Shown here: positions 1-10,077 of the stretch, piece by piece
Layout of the letters: the number at the start of each line of letters is the position of its first letter
Position numbering within the stretch: position 1 is the stretch's first letter
Source of the DNA: Antedon bifida
Taxonomy: Eukaryota > Echinodermata > Crinoidea > Comatulida > Antedonidae
DNA: 64,000 nucleotides
NCBI GenBank assembly: GCA_963402885.1
Contig: OY727095.1
Coordinates: 26,417,001-26,481,000, forward strand
Direction: 5' to 3'
Made by a program: the position numbers and the translations under genes
The notes under the pieces: model-generated
What the model saw: only the letters and a program-made list of their open reading frames with translations
Told to the model about the DNA's origin: nothing
The model's database searches: none

Positions 1-1988
1 TATACCCATGCGAAGGAAATACACAAGTAATAAACCACAGTGGATGAATAAAGCCGCACTGGAAGCTGTAAAGAGGAAACGCAAATGCTGAAATAAATAC
101 TTAAAAATAAAGAAAAGTGATCCATCAAAAGAATCGTATTATTGGGACCAGTACTGTGAAGCAAGAAATGAAGCTACCACACTTATTAGAAAGACTAAAT
201 CTGATTTTGAAAATAGACTGGCAGAAGAAGTTAAGGATAATAACAAAAGTTTTTGGAGCGAAAACAAGAACAAAATTGGGCATTCCAGATATAAAGACAC
301 CAGAAGGAAAATTGGCTACATCTGACCAGGATAAAGCTGAAACTCTCAACACATTTTTTGGAAGTGTCTACACCATAGAAGATTTATCAACAGTACCTCA
401 CTTGGAAAAGAAAACCGAATCTAAAATAACTAATATCGACTTTACAGTACACGATATCGATAGCCTTCTCATCAATTTAAACATTAAAAAATCACTGGGA
501 CCGGATGGACTGCACTCTCGTATTTTGAAGGAAACCCATGAAGAGATTGCACAAACATTGCAGATGATCGTTACCAAGCTGATGAATGAGGGTGATGTTC
601 CAACAAGCTGGAAAAAAGCTACAGTGGTACCAATCTTCAAAAAAGGAAGGAAGGATGACCCAAACAACTATAGGCCTGTAAGCTTGATGTCGGTGGTATG
701 CAAGATTATGGAAAAAATTATACGGAAGGCACTTACAAATCATCTAAATCAAAATAACTTGTTAAGCGATGAGCAGCATGGTTTCCGTAGTGGCAGGTCC
801 TGTACAACGCAATTGCTGGAAGTCTTGGAGAAATGGACAGAGGATATTGATGATGGTCACTTTATTGATTGTTTGTATTTAGATTATCGAAAGGCTTTCG
901 ACAGTGTACCGCATCAACGGTTACTTAGCAAGCTCAAATCATATGGCATTGAAGGTAACCTGTATCGATGGATAGAGAAATACTTGACTGGACGATCACA
1001 GAAAGTTACACTAAATGGTGAACTATCACAAAGTGTAAATTTCACAAGCGAAATCCCATCTGGAAGATCGTTTATCATATTTATTAACGATCTTCCAGAT
1101 GTTGTTCTTTCCGACCTCAAACTCTTTGCTGATGACACTAAATTATTTAGAATTGTAGACAACCCAGAAGATGCTGATGCTTTACAAAGTGATGTCCAAG
1201 CAGTCATGGATTGGTCAAAGAAGTGGCAGCTGCCCTTCAACAAAAATAAATGCGAAGTTATGCAATATGGGAAGAATAATCAACATCATGAATATACAAT
1301 GGATGAGGGAACAACACAGAAACCAATCAAAGTGGAGGATAAAGTGAAAGACCTGGGAGTCACATTTGATAAGAAATTAACTTTCAGTCTCCATGCAAGT
1401 GATGTAGCAAGAAGAGCAAATATCAAGCTGGGAATGATCAAAAGATAATTCAAATCACTACAAAAGAAAGGTTTCATCCAACTTTACAAAACCATTATAA
1501 GACCAACATTGGAATACTGCAATACAGCTTGGTATCCATTGTATAAGAAAGATGAAGAACGAGCCACACGACTTATTCCTGAGACAAGGCATTTATCCTA
1601 CCCAGACAGATTGAAAGAACTGAATCTTCTTACTTTAGCCTACCGAGAAAGGTCAGATGTCATACAAATTTTCAAAATTATAAAAGGATTTGGTAACCTT
1701 GATGCCAACATGTTTTTTGATATGGACGAGAACTCAAAAACAAGAGGACATATTTTTTTTAAAAAAAAGCAGAACTAGGACCAGACAAACCACTTTTTCA
1801 TTCAGAGCCATAAATAATTGGAATTCTCTACCTGGACATGCTGTTGAAGCCAATACAATAAACCGATTCAAATCAGCATTGAAAAAATATTGGACAAACC
1901 ACCCAATGAAGTACGACCCTTACATCAGATGCACTGGGAAGTATTAATGGGCAAACAAGCAACGCTTCCAGCCTCTAAGTAAGTATTA
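1..1988 (+). pseudogene. CR1/Jockey-type LINE, reverse transcriptase fragment
   Basis: This is the 3' part of a non-LTR retrotransposon. The long frame 117-1448 carries reverse transcriptase motifs in order: GPDGLH, NYRPVSL, QHGFRSGRSC, LDYRKAFDSVPH and the catalytic FADD. The C-terminal domain continues after a stop at 1446 in frames 1509-1778 and 1690-1947, the latter shift lying beside a run of T and A around 1751-1768. Bases 1-116 also translate, with interruptions, into the region preceding the RT. The stretch that normally reads GIPQG-S-xLGP-xLF is shortened by roughly eight residues just before FINDLPD, so the RT would be inactive. No endonuclease is in the window. Clade assignment to CR1/Jockey rests on motif style only. 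Confidence 0.88.
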
Positions 1989-2014
1989 GTTATATGCATG
2001 ATAATGCATATAAC
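1989..2014. other. 11-bp perfect stem-loop at LINE 3' end
   Basis: GTTATATGCAT, a GATA loop, then ATGCATATAAC form a perfect hairpin about 40 bases after the stop of the upstream LINE. Three-prime hairpins recognised by their own RT are known for CR1/L2 elements; that role here is inference. Confidence 0.5.
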
Positions 2015-2024
2015 CTAATCAGTT

Positions 2025-3172
2025 TGGATGCAGCAAAGAGTGTCAACTGTTGATGCCCTTATAAAAATTTTTAATGAATGTTTTTCCGCAACGGAAAAAA
2101 AAACAAGAACAACACTTCTGTTAGACTTTTGGAAAGTGTATGATCTGATAGATCATGGAAATTAGGAAACTTGGAGTAGATTCCTACCTTCTATCTTGGA
2201 TTAGAGCTTTACTTTGCCATCGCCAACAACGTGTAAAGATAGGCAACGCCTTCTCTTCATGGAAGGGTGTAAATTGTGGTATCCCCCAAGGCTCGTTGCT
2301 GGGGCCCATTCTCTTTGCTTATGATCTTATGGTGGGGGTGCTATGAATTAAATACATGGACGACACCACTGTCTATGAGCGCATTGGTAGGGATGGTATG
2401 AGTCACTTGTTGACACCGCTTGCGCATGGGCTAATGATAATCTTATGGGTTAGCTGCAAAACAGTTATAAAATCAAATTTTGACCCATTGATCATAAATG
2501 GAACCCCCATCGAATGGGTAGATCAAACCAAACTCCTGGGTGTTACCCTCACTGATAATCTGACTTGGAATGTCCAAGTAGATTGCATGTGTAGGAGGGA
2601 TAATTCTAGACTTTATTTCCTAAGGCAAATGCGTAAAGCCGGTTCACGAATTAAGTTGTTTTTATTGTAGTATTGTCCGACCTGTAGTTGAATATGCTGC
2701 GCCAGTATGGGCTACTTGTTTGACCCGCTTACAAGTCAATGCTATTGAACAAATTCAGAGAAGGGCTTTTATAATTATACTCCCATGGTTTTCGTACAAT
2801 TATACCTTTGCTTGAGGACCTATGTACTCGACTGTGCAAGGAATACTTTCGAAAACTGAAAATTCCGAGCCATATTCTTCACAACCTACTTCCACAAACA
2901 TGTCACATACCATATAAGTTAAGATCAGTGAATTTCCTCTACCAAAATGCAATAGATCAAAGAACTTCATTATTAACACCGGTATTTTTAATGGTTGGTA
3001 GATGGTAATCCTTGAGCAGTCGGGTACTAAGATTTATTCTTAGATTTATATTGATTGTTTCCCTTATTTATAACTTATATAATTCGTAATTTTGTATATA
3101 TTTTCTTAATTTGTTGAATTGTTCAACTTCAATTTGTATTTCAATTTTGTTTTATAAATTACAATAAAGTTT

Positions 3173-3173
<1 letters not shown>
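2025..3173 (+). pseudogene. Second LINE fragment (CR1/L2 group), RT C-terminal half
   Basis: A separate, more decayed LINE. Frame 2155-2346 has LGVDSYLLSWIRALL and GIPQGSLLGPILF; frame 2356-2670 begins with the catalytic YMDD-like MDDT and continues to a LLGVTLTDNLTW motif; frame 2808-3008 has the C-terminal tail. Bases 2025-2150 translate into the preceding RT block (LLLDFWKVYDLIDH). Several stops and frameshifts separate the pieces, so it is dead. It ends in an AATAAAG-like sequence followed by an ATCT microsatellite, typical of a LINE 3' end. It lies directly behind the first LINE but differs from it in sequence, so it is an independent insertion. Confidence 0.85.

Positions 3174-3204
<31 letters not shown>
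3174..3204 (+). repeat. (ATCT)n microsatellite tail
   Basis: About seven TCTA/ATCT units immediately follow the LINE 3' sequence and probably arose from its reverse-transcription tail. Confidence 0.8.
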
Positions 3205-3349
3205 TAAATCTACAAATACACCAATCATACAAATTTGCACCACAAGAAGACAGGCTGCAATGGCAGGGAAAAATGATCCAATATACTGGACTACAGTTAA
3301 TGTACCCAAATAAAACAGTTTATTCGTGGTCATAGGCATAGCGTGTAGG

Positions 3350-3518
3350 TATTGGCGTAACGCAGAGGACTGAGGCCCCTGATTGGGATGCTAAGTGGCC
3401 CTCTAATGCTGGAGGTTTCAGGCGTTTTAAGGCCGTTTCAACATGTTTTAATTTCTATTTTTCTCCTGCTCAGGTGCCATGGGCTTAGACAGTGAGCGCT
3501 CATAAATGTTATGCCACT
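3350..3518. mobile_element. Candidate short TIR element (MITE)
   Basis: The left end TATTGGCGTAAC is an imperfect inverted match to the right end (AGTGGCATAAC on the opposite strand). The 7-bp GTGTAGG occurs at 3343-3349 and again at 3519-3525, as expected for a target duplication. The superfamily is not clear. It lies in the presumed intron downstream of the asparagine synthetase exons. Confidence 0.42.
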
Positions 3519-3543
3519 GTGTAGGCCGGACCTACATATTTAC

Positions 3544-3690
3544 CTTTTTAGTTTTTGTGTCAAGAATACAAACGGCAAAAACTCCATCTAGCATCTTGGT
3601 CATAAAGTCAATTCCGCCACGACCGTACAAGTGAATTAAAACTTCACCATCACAGTCACTTGTGAAGTTGAATCCATAATGGTCACGCAG
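3544..3690 (-). CDS. ASNS: Asparagine synthetase, coding exon 2 (glutaminase domain)
   Basis: This exon encodes 49 residues of the glutamine amidotransferase (class II, Ntn-type) domain, starting LRDHYGFNF and containing DCDGEVLIHLYGRGGI and MLDGVFAVCILD. On the minus strand the acceptor is TTTCCTCAG just above 3690 and the donor is AAG|GTAAAT below 3544. The length of 147 nt keeps phase 0 on both sides and joins in frame to the exon at 3840-4088. The DGE and LDG(V/I)FA motifs are diagnostic of asparagine synthetase. The next exons (rest of glutaminase and synthetase domain) are not seen between 1 and 3540, which is filled with LINE DNA, so the gene either runs off the left edge through a long intron or is truncated. 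Confidence 0.85.
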
Positions 3691-3839
3691 CTGAGGAAAG
3701 TAATAAGTAAATTCCAAAATTCCTTGTGAATTTAATTAAAGAAAAAACTATGGTTAATTATCATGTTTATCGTTACAAATACAAGTACAAGGTTTTTAAA
3801 CCATGGTAAAGATGCTCTAGCTGACAGTACTTATCTTAC

Positions 3840-4096
3840 CTTCTTATAATTGTAAATTTCACCATTGTACATCATGATGACATGAGGGAATTCCTTTATT
3901 CTCATTGGCTGCATTCCAAGTGCATCATCCATTATGGCAAGTTGATGAAACCCAAATAAGCAGTTGGTAAAATGATTAATATTTTGCATACAGAATGAAT
4001 CGGGTCCACGGTGCGATATCTTGCATGCCTTTTCAAAATGTGTTTGCAAATCTTCTTCACTTCCAAATATTGCCCAAATTCCACACATCTTACTGG
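3840..4096 (-). CDS. ASNS: Asparagine synthetase, first coding exon
   Basis: The ATG at 4088 opens an 83-codon exon beginning MCGIWAIFGS. Cys2 is the glutaminase nucleophile exposed by removal of Met1. SHRGPDS, FGFHQLAIMD, GMQPM and YNGEIYNYKK are further class II amidotransferase signatures and match the start of metazoan cytosolic asparagine synthetase, which makes asparagine from aspartate, glutamine and ATP. A splice acceptor (AATTGCAG) lies eight bases upstream of the ATG, so a 5' UTR exon lies further right; the donor is AAG|GTAAGA. All visible catalytic residues are intact. The TE block starting at 4.4 kb must lie in or upstream of the 5' UTR intron. Confidence 0.9.
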
Positions 4097-4410
4097 CTGC
4101 AATTAAATTATTGAACTGTTGATTGGATTTTGTATGTGTTACAAAATAGTGTAATGTTGAGTGAAGTGAAAAGGCTATTAAAAACAGTAAATATTATTCA
4201 TAATTTTTTATTACAACAGTAGGCCTACAGTATAGCAAATAGTGGTAACAGTTAGTTCTATTATACCAGTATAAAGTGTCTGGCACCAAGAGAGCTAACC
4301 AGATCTAAATAAACTGGAGAAGATCTCTTGAGAGCCAGAAATGATAATTTTTCATTTGTATTAATGTAATCATGCATGTGCACTCTAATTAGCACTTCCC
4401 CGTTTTAGAA
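4097..4410. other. Noncoding spacer upstream of ASNS exon
   Basis: AT-rich DNA that is probably the intron before the first coding exon. No further feature is seen before the retrotransposon breakpoint near 4411. Confidence 0.5.
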
Positions 4411-4413
4411 ATC

Positions 4414-5033
4414 ATGATTCGTGATTGCCTTGACACACTGTCGGGGAATATCTGGTTTTCTAAACTGGACGCGATTTGGGGGTACTGGCAGATTAGGATG
4501 AAAGATGAAGACCGTAAGAAGACAGCGTTTATCACCAAGCATGGCCTGTTTGAATTCGTTAAAATGCCATTTGGCCTTACCAATTGTCCTGCAACTTTCT
4601 CCCGTGCCATGGGTTTGGTGCTCCGGGGATTGACGTGGGATATTGTATTGGCATTTCTCGATGACATTGTCGTGCTGGCAAAACGTTCGAAGATCATCTC
4701 AGCAACCTCTCTCAGGTTCTGCAACGATTTCGTATTAACAACTTTAAACTTAAACCTAAAAAGTGTGTTTTCTTTCAGAAACAGGTTGAATTTTTAGGGC
4801 GAATCGTTGGTGAGGATACTGTGGCGGTGTCCGATTCGGATATAAAGGTTGTTCAGGACTGGGCGACACCTACCAATCTGAGAGAAGTACAGCAGTTCTT
4901 GGGGTTGGCTAACTACCATAGAGAGTTCATTGAGAACTTTGCTGGTTTAGCTGCACCTCTATATGAAATAACTAAAAAAGAGGGGAAGTTTCACTGGGAT
5001 GATGAACAACAAGCGTTCACGTCACCGGCCTGA
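4414..5033 (+). pseudogene. Gypsy reverse transcriptase, C-terminal part (frameshifted)
   Basis: Frame 4414-4797 carries FSKLDAIWGYWQIRM, FVKMPFGLTNCPATFSRAM and the catalytic FLDDIVV. A frameshift near 4690 disrupts the thumb, and frame 4821-5033 resumes with VVQDWATPTNLREVQQFLGLANYH. The two residues of the DD pair are present but the N-terminal third of RT is absent. The corresponding minus-strand copy is at 16502-17306. Confidence 0.88.
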
Positions 5034-5065
5034 AAGCTGCTCTCGTTCAACCTCCTCTACTCGCC

Positions 5066-6268
5066 TTGCCGAACGGGACTAATGAATTTATTCTGGATGT
5101 CGATGCTTCGGATCAAGCGCTAGGAGGCGAGCTGCTCCAGGTACAGGAAGGTAAAGAGAAGGTAATTGCATATGCAAGTGCCCGTCTAACTCATGAACAA
5201 CGGAACTATTGCACTACACGCAAAGAGTTGCTAGCAATTGTGTTCATGACAAGGTATTTTAGGCACTACCTTCTAGGCAGACCTTTTAGAGTGCGGACAG
5301 ATCACAACAGCCTGACCACCTGGCTTCTCAACTTCAAGCAACCACAGGGGCAACTCGCTCGGTGGATTGAGGAGCTGAGCCAGTACCACCTACTGATTGA
5401 ACACTGCCGAGGACAACACAATGGCAACGTCGATGCTCTTTCTTGCCGACCAGAAACTCATGACAGTAGCCACGAACGGCCTGCGCTTGAGGTGCTTCCC
5501 TGTGGGGGCTGTTCGTACTGTCAACGAGCGAATGCAAGATGGTCAGCGTTCCAGGATGAAGTAGACGACGTTGTGCCCATAGCCCACGTACACCAGGTAG
5601 TCGTGGACCACCCGGAGGGTACCCTACCAGGGGACCCCGGTGGACAGGTAAGTATAGAGGTATCACGGACTGCTACTAACGGCACAATTCAGTTTTCTTT
5701 TCTACAGGACAACGACGGTGGACGAGTGGCTGCAGTACAGCTACGGCCGAAGGGAGCCGAGTGTTGGGGTTACTCACTGGACGAGCTAAGGAGACATCAA
5801 ACGAGTGATCCTGACTTGGCACCTGTTCTGGACTGGTTGCAGAATGGGGAACCCTCCGAGAATCAGCTGTTTATCTCCAGCGCTGCCACCAAACACTACT
5901 GCAGGCTGAACAGGCAATGCCTGCAGCTCACGGAAGCAGGTATACTGTTCATCAACCAAGCAGAGGGTACCGGACGACTACTTGTGTTGCCCAAGGAGCT
6001 ACACGCCGTAGCTCTCAGGCTACATCATGATTTGCCATCGGCGGATCATCAAGAGGTCGCCCGGACCAAGTTTCGACTGAAGTTTTTCTGGTATGGTATG
6101 AGCGGGGATATACAGAGGTATGTACAGACTTGCAATATTTGTAATAGAAGCAAGAAGGCCACTCGCAAAGGTCGACCGAATTCCAGGCCGGTGTTCCTAT
6201 GGAACGCGTACATATCGATTTCCTCGGCCCGTTACCAAAAACTGAACAGGGAAACATCTACATTCTGA
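5066..6268 (+). pseudogene. Gypsy RNase H and integrase N-terminal zinc region
   Basis: RNase H occupies about residues 1-130: DVDASDQALGG, RKELLAIVF, FRVRTDHNSL and HNGNVDALS supply the D-E-D-D set. After a variable spacer come the integrase HHCC zinc finger elements (RLHHDLPSADHQ, CNICNRSKK) and FRLKFFWYGMSGDIQRYV, a segment that is deleted in the minus copy. The frame ends at 6268 because of a shift just before the integrase core, which continues from 6199 in another frame. Codon use is GC-richer than the flanks, as expected for a transposon. Confidence 0.88.
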
Positions 6269-6984
6269 TGATGATCGACCAATTCACAAAATGGGTTGAA
6301 ATCAGCCCGCTCCCGTCTCAAGTTGCAGAGGTAACCGCTAGAGCCCTAGTAAGGAACTTTTTCTCTCTCGGTGTACCTTTTCAGTTACACTCAGACCAGG
6401 GGAGGAATTTTGAAAGTGAATTGTTTGCATCTTTATGTAAAGTTTTACAGATCCACAAGACCCGAACGACAAGTTACCGACCGGCGGCTAATGGTCAAGT
6501 AGAGCGATTTAATCGCACACTAATGGATGCTGTACGATGCTTCGTTGGGAAGAGACAGCGAGACTGGGATGTCTATCTGCCGCAGATTGCTGGTGCACTA
6601 CGCGCCACGGTGAACCGCTCGACTGGTTTTACTCCAAACATGCTGATGCTGGGCCGAGAGGTTAACTTACCAGCTGATCTCATGTTCGGAGAATGCTGGT
6701 CCACCAATGAGCAGGAAGCCACCACCTACGTTGCAGATTTGGTAAAACCGATCCGTGATGCCCATGGCATCGCTAGGGAAACGCTAAAGCAAACTCAGAA
6801 GAGAATGAAACGGGACTATGATCTTCGAGTACTGGAACATCCACACCAATGTGGGGACAAAGTCTACGTTCTTGACAACGCTACCCCTCGGGGAAAGTGC
6901 AAGAAATTGTGTCCCCTTGGAAGGGGCCCGGTATTATTACTAAGGTTATTAGTTCTTATTATTTCAGGTGCAGCTGAGAAATAA
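6199..6984 (+). pseudogene. Gypsy integrase catalytic core (DDE)
   Basis: The frame starts MERVHIDFLGPLP with the first catalytic Asp, followed by FQLHSDQGRNFES (second Asp) and NGQVERFNRTL (Glu). This is the retroviral-type DDE integrase, which inserts the cDNA copy into the genome. GFTPNMLMLGREVNLP belongs to the post-core region. The reading frame is lost near 6915 relative to the minus copy, so the C-terminal domain continues in a different frame toward the PHD finger. Confidence 0.9.
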
Positions 6985-6999
6985 GACGGTGGTTTTAAA

Positions 7000-7545
7000 T
7001 CATGACAAGCTGAAGCCCTGTCGGGATCGACAATTTCCTAAATGGCTGGCTGATTTTAATTTACCTTCTTTTCCTTCACCTACAGATGATGATGCAGGAC
7101 CGTTGTATTGTTTATGTCGCCAGCCCTGAGCCGGCTCATTTATGATACAATGTGACTATTGCGAGGTGTGGTACCACGGTGCATGTGTGAATATTGCACC
7201 ATCTGAGGCCTTGGACATCGATTTATATCTGTAGTGTTTACGTTATTTATGTAAATAGCCTACTTGGTCTGCGAGTTGCTTTATTTGCATATTGGTCTGC
7301 AGCTGGCCAGTCCTTTATAATAACGGGGTATACAACGACACGGGGACAATAGCGATACATGCTAGTTAGCCGCCTACTGCACACAACATTTGTTATATAT
7401 GAATGTGAGAATACACTTGACTGGAACGTTTGTGTATATGAATGTGAGGATACAAATAAAAGCACTTGACTGGATTGTTTGAATACTGTTTCTTTATTTG
7501 GTATATCACAATATCGATGTGCGGACTGCAAGCCCTCAGTTAACA
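7000..7545 (+). pseudogene. Integrase C-terminus with PHD finger, split by solo LTR
   Basis: Out-of-frame remains of the integrase tail lead to a C4HC3 PHD finger (CLCRQP, stop, SFMIQCDYCEVWYHGAC). The last Cys pair is separated from the rest by a 281-bp insertion at 7230-7510 and resumes as CADC-like sequence at 7515 onward. A TGA replaces the Trp codon seen in the minus copy. The finger is intact in the minus element. Confidence 0.8.
7230..7510 (+). mobile_element. Solo LTR of an unrelated LTR retrotransposon
   Basis: The insert begins TGTAGTG and ends ATATCACA (TG...CA). It is flanked by the perfect 5-bp duplication ATATC at 7225-7229 and 7511-7515, and contains AATAAA near 7456, which suggests plus orientation. 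The minus-strand copy of the host element lacks it, which gives an empty-site comparison. It does not resemble the host element's own LTR. Confidence 0.85.
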
Positions 7546-7583
7546 ATTAAGTAGTCACGTTTACCTTCTCTTCTCCCTCAGAT

Positions 7584-9147
7584 ATGGATCAGTTACCGTT
7601 CGCTGACGGAAGTGAGACGGAGGTTTCCGAAATGGAGGAAGATGTGCTCCTGGCTAGTCCGGGTGCACAGGAGGAATCGACCCCGAAAGAAGAAGCAGTG
7701 GCTGGGGATACGGGAGGGGCTTGCCCGGTGGCGAACACCCCAGCCAAGCGGAAACTAATCTGCCATCTGGGATGTGGTCCAGTGGGCAACATGAGAGTCC
7801 ATGTCACAAAGATGCATGCTTCGGCACTGGAACAAAGTTCTTGGCGGAGGGCACGAGTGCAGTGGCGGGTACTCACCAGCTTGGCAGCGGAGGGCCTTGG
7901 TAAAGGCAAGACACCGGAGGACTTGAGATGCTGCCTGAACGCCCAGCACCTAATGGGGGATGGTACTGACGTCCTACCTCCGGATAGAAAAACTCGTGGT
8001 GCCATCCATATGCTGATACGGGTGATTGGGGGAAAGAGGTCCATGCCTCTCACGATAGCTCCGGTTATCAGCCACCCGTTGGCTCTCATACACTGGCGTT
8101 GTGTGATTGCTCTCATCGCTTCTTTTGGTGAAGAGCTGTTGAAGGAGTGTGGTCGTCGGGCTGAGGAGGAGGAGCCGGCAGGGCACCAGACCACCAAAAA
8201 GCCGACGAAGAGGAAAGCGACAGAAAGAGAGCATGGAGAGCGACCGACCAAGCGCGATGCCCCGGCACCTAAGGATGGTAAATCAGTGGCGGCGCCACCG
8301 ATTGTGCAGGAAACATCGGCCTTGCTTGGTTCGGCGGCGAAAGTGTTTGATGCCTGTTTCCATCTGGATCGGCTGCAGAGGGACCTGCAACTTTCTCGAA
8401 GGGCGGACCTCTGGGACGTAGTGCGGGTGAAAAGTGGAACTCAGCCTGTGGAAGTGGTAGGCGGGATTGCTCTGTTTGCCGATCCAACCACTTACCCACC
8501 GAGCGGGAGATTGCCGGATTGGCGAGGAACGACTGTGCGGTGGGCTTGGGAGTGGCTCCTGGCTACCCGCCAACAACGGTCCAATTCGATAGGCTTCTGG
8601 CCTTAGCCCGATCTTGAGATGTTCGAGTAATCGGGAGAGTGGGACGCTTACGGACTGGCCAAGACAGGATCAGCTGCTAAAGAGGGTGTTGGGTCGTTGC
8701 TTGAACGGCCGCCACCACCGCATCCTGTGCCTGGAAATTACTGGAATTCAAGGCGATGTCACTGGGGAGGAGTGCTACTACCGCGTCTTGGACAGCTTAC
8801 GTCTAAGTCGCGTATCGAAGGAACAGCGGCTGCTTCTGGCAGACTACGCTTCGACGGAAGACGTAGCAACCGCCTACCTCTGGCATTTCCCCAGGACACA
8901 CTTCAGTGTGACCAGCAGAGTGACGGGTTTTACAGCCGATCAACGCAAGGGCCTGCGTTTCATCGCCACAAATGAAGATCGGCGACTGCTGATGGGGTCC
9001 AACGGACCGGACTATCCTCCTGCCGGATATCCAGTCGGAGCACCTCATCTGTTGTGGGGGACCGCCGTCGCCGTGGGACAGGTGTTCGACCGGAGCCCCA
9101 TGCAGGTCATTGATCTGACATGGAAGAACGGTCGAGATCTCCTTTGA
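7584..9147 (+). pseudogene. Third ORF (ORF3) downstream of pol, plus copy, frameshifted
   Basis: Two frames, 7584-8606 and 8614-9147, together cover about 520 codons starting MDQLPFADGSETE. An acidic N-terminus is followed by a short Cys/His cluster (CHLGCGPVGNMRVHVTKMH; C-x3-C-x8-H-x4-H spacing), a Lys/Arg/Glu-rich low-complexity segment near residues 195-235 that could act as a nuclear localisation signal, and a conserved C-terminal half (for example RSPMQVIDLTWKNGRD). No signal peptide or membrane helix is evident, so it is not an obvious envelope gene. I do not recognise the family. Both copies conserve it at protein level, which argues that it is a genuine element gene. Confidence 0.75.
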
Positions 9148-9418
9148 GCCCCTGGCTCACCCACAACCAGAAGTTTTCAGTTTTCCCAGAAATTTTCCGT
9201 TTGAATAGAAAATAGTTCCGTATTACATTTATTTTCATTTATATCTTTCAGGTATCCAGGGAAGCGGAGGACAGTGCTACTGGTATGTCCCACGGCCATT
9301 GACTACCTGAAGAGATCGTTGGGAGCGGTCTACATAGCTACGGGTATTTTTCAAGTACGAAAATCACCCGGTTCACCTCCGAGGTGGATCCAGGACGGGG
9401 TGCCCGCTTTTCAAACAT

Positions 9419-9426
9419 GGGAGGAG
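9419..9426 (+). other. Polypurine tract of plus element
   Basis: GGGAGGAG directly abuts the 3' LTR start, the expected position for the plus-strand primer. Confidence 0.75.
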
Positions 9427-9729
9427 TGTTGTGAACGGTGCCCGCTGGGTAAACAGACCACCTCTCCGACCGAAAGAGGGCGTCGCCCCGATAGCTTGAT
9501 TTGCATACAGGGCGTATGCAAATGTTAACGTGGGACCTCGACGCCACCCGAACCGGTCTATTCGAAGCAAGGAACCAAGCAAAGAAGACGGAAGATACCG
9601 ATTATATATATAATTGACTTGGACTTGCTTTTCTACACTGTGTGTGATTTACAGTAAAGCGGGACTAATAAGGTAAGCCTAGTTGCTGTACTTATTAGGC
9701 CATCACAGTGCTGACTGAAAATCACAACA
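9427..9729 (+). repeat. 3' LTR of plus Gypsy element
   Basis: The LTR begins TGTTGTGAAC and ends AAAATCACAACA, so its termini are inverted TGTTGTG/CACAACA. It matches the reverse complement of both LTRs of the minus element (11792-12090 and 20146-20439). Confidence 0.9.
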
Positions 9730-10072
9730 ATATGATGATGTATCATGGAGGTACAGTATGGGGAACATGTATACTAGTACGGATTACGGTCGAAGCGGCC
9801 TAGTTCAATAACGGTAATCTGTATGGAACGCCGTGTCGTTGTTTTGTAATCTTTGATTGTCATTGTTTCGACAGGTTTTCTTTACCTCGGACGTATTAAT
9901 AACAATCTACATTATTATGTAATTTATTCTCTTTTTTTACAGATTGAATGTGATAGGCCTACGTTCTTTTAAACGAAATGGCGAATCGATGATTACTTAC
10001 TTTAACCGTTCTAACTGATATATATGTTTAATAAAGTCAATAAAATACATTGTGTACAGTACTGAAGTAGGC
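9730..10072. other. Spacer between Gypsy LTR and TIR element
   Basis: AT-rich DNA with aggcctag words. Nothing further is recognised. Confidence 0.5.
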
Positions 10073-10077
10073 CTAGT

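Larger units (their letters stand above)
4411..9729 (+). mobile_element. 5'-truncated Ty3/Gypsy-type LTR retrotransposon (plus copy)
   Basis: Same family as the minus-strand element at 11792-20439. Similarity begins abruptly inside reverse transcriptase at about 4417 (ATTCGTGATTGCC) and runs through RNase H, integrase, PHD finger and third ORF to a PPT and a 303-bp 3' LTR. There is no 5' LTR, PBS, gag or protease, so it is a 5' truncation or recombination product. Pol is broken by at least three frameshifts, and a foreign solo LTR sits in the PHD finger. The two copies form a large inverted repeat with their 3' ends facing. Confidence 0.93.

Noticed and set aside
7589..8576. Long antisense ORFs (220, 97, 90 codons) over ORF3, and their mirror at 12920-14033
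   Set aside because: They are shadows in GC-rich coding sequence; the sense frame is conserved between copies and matches element order.
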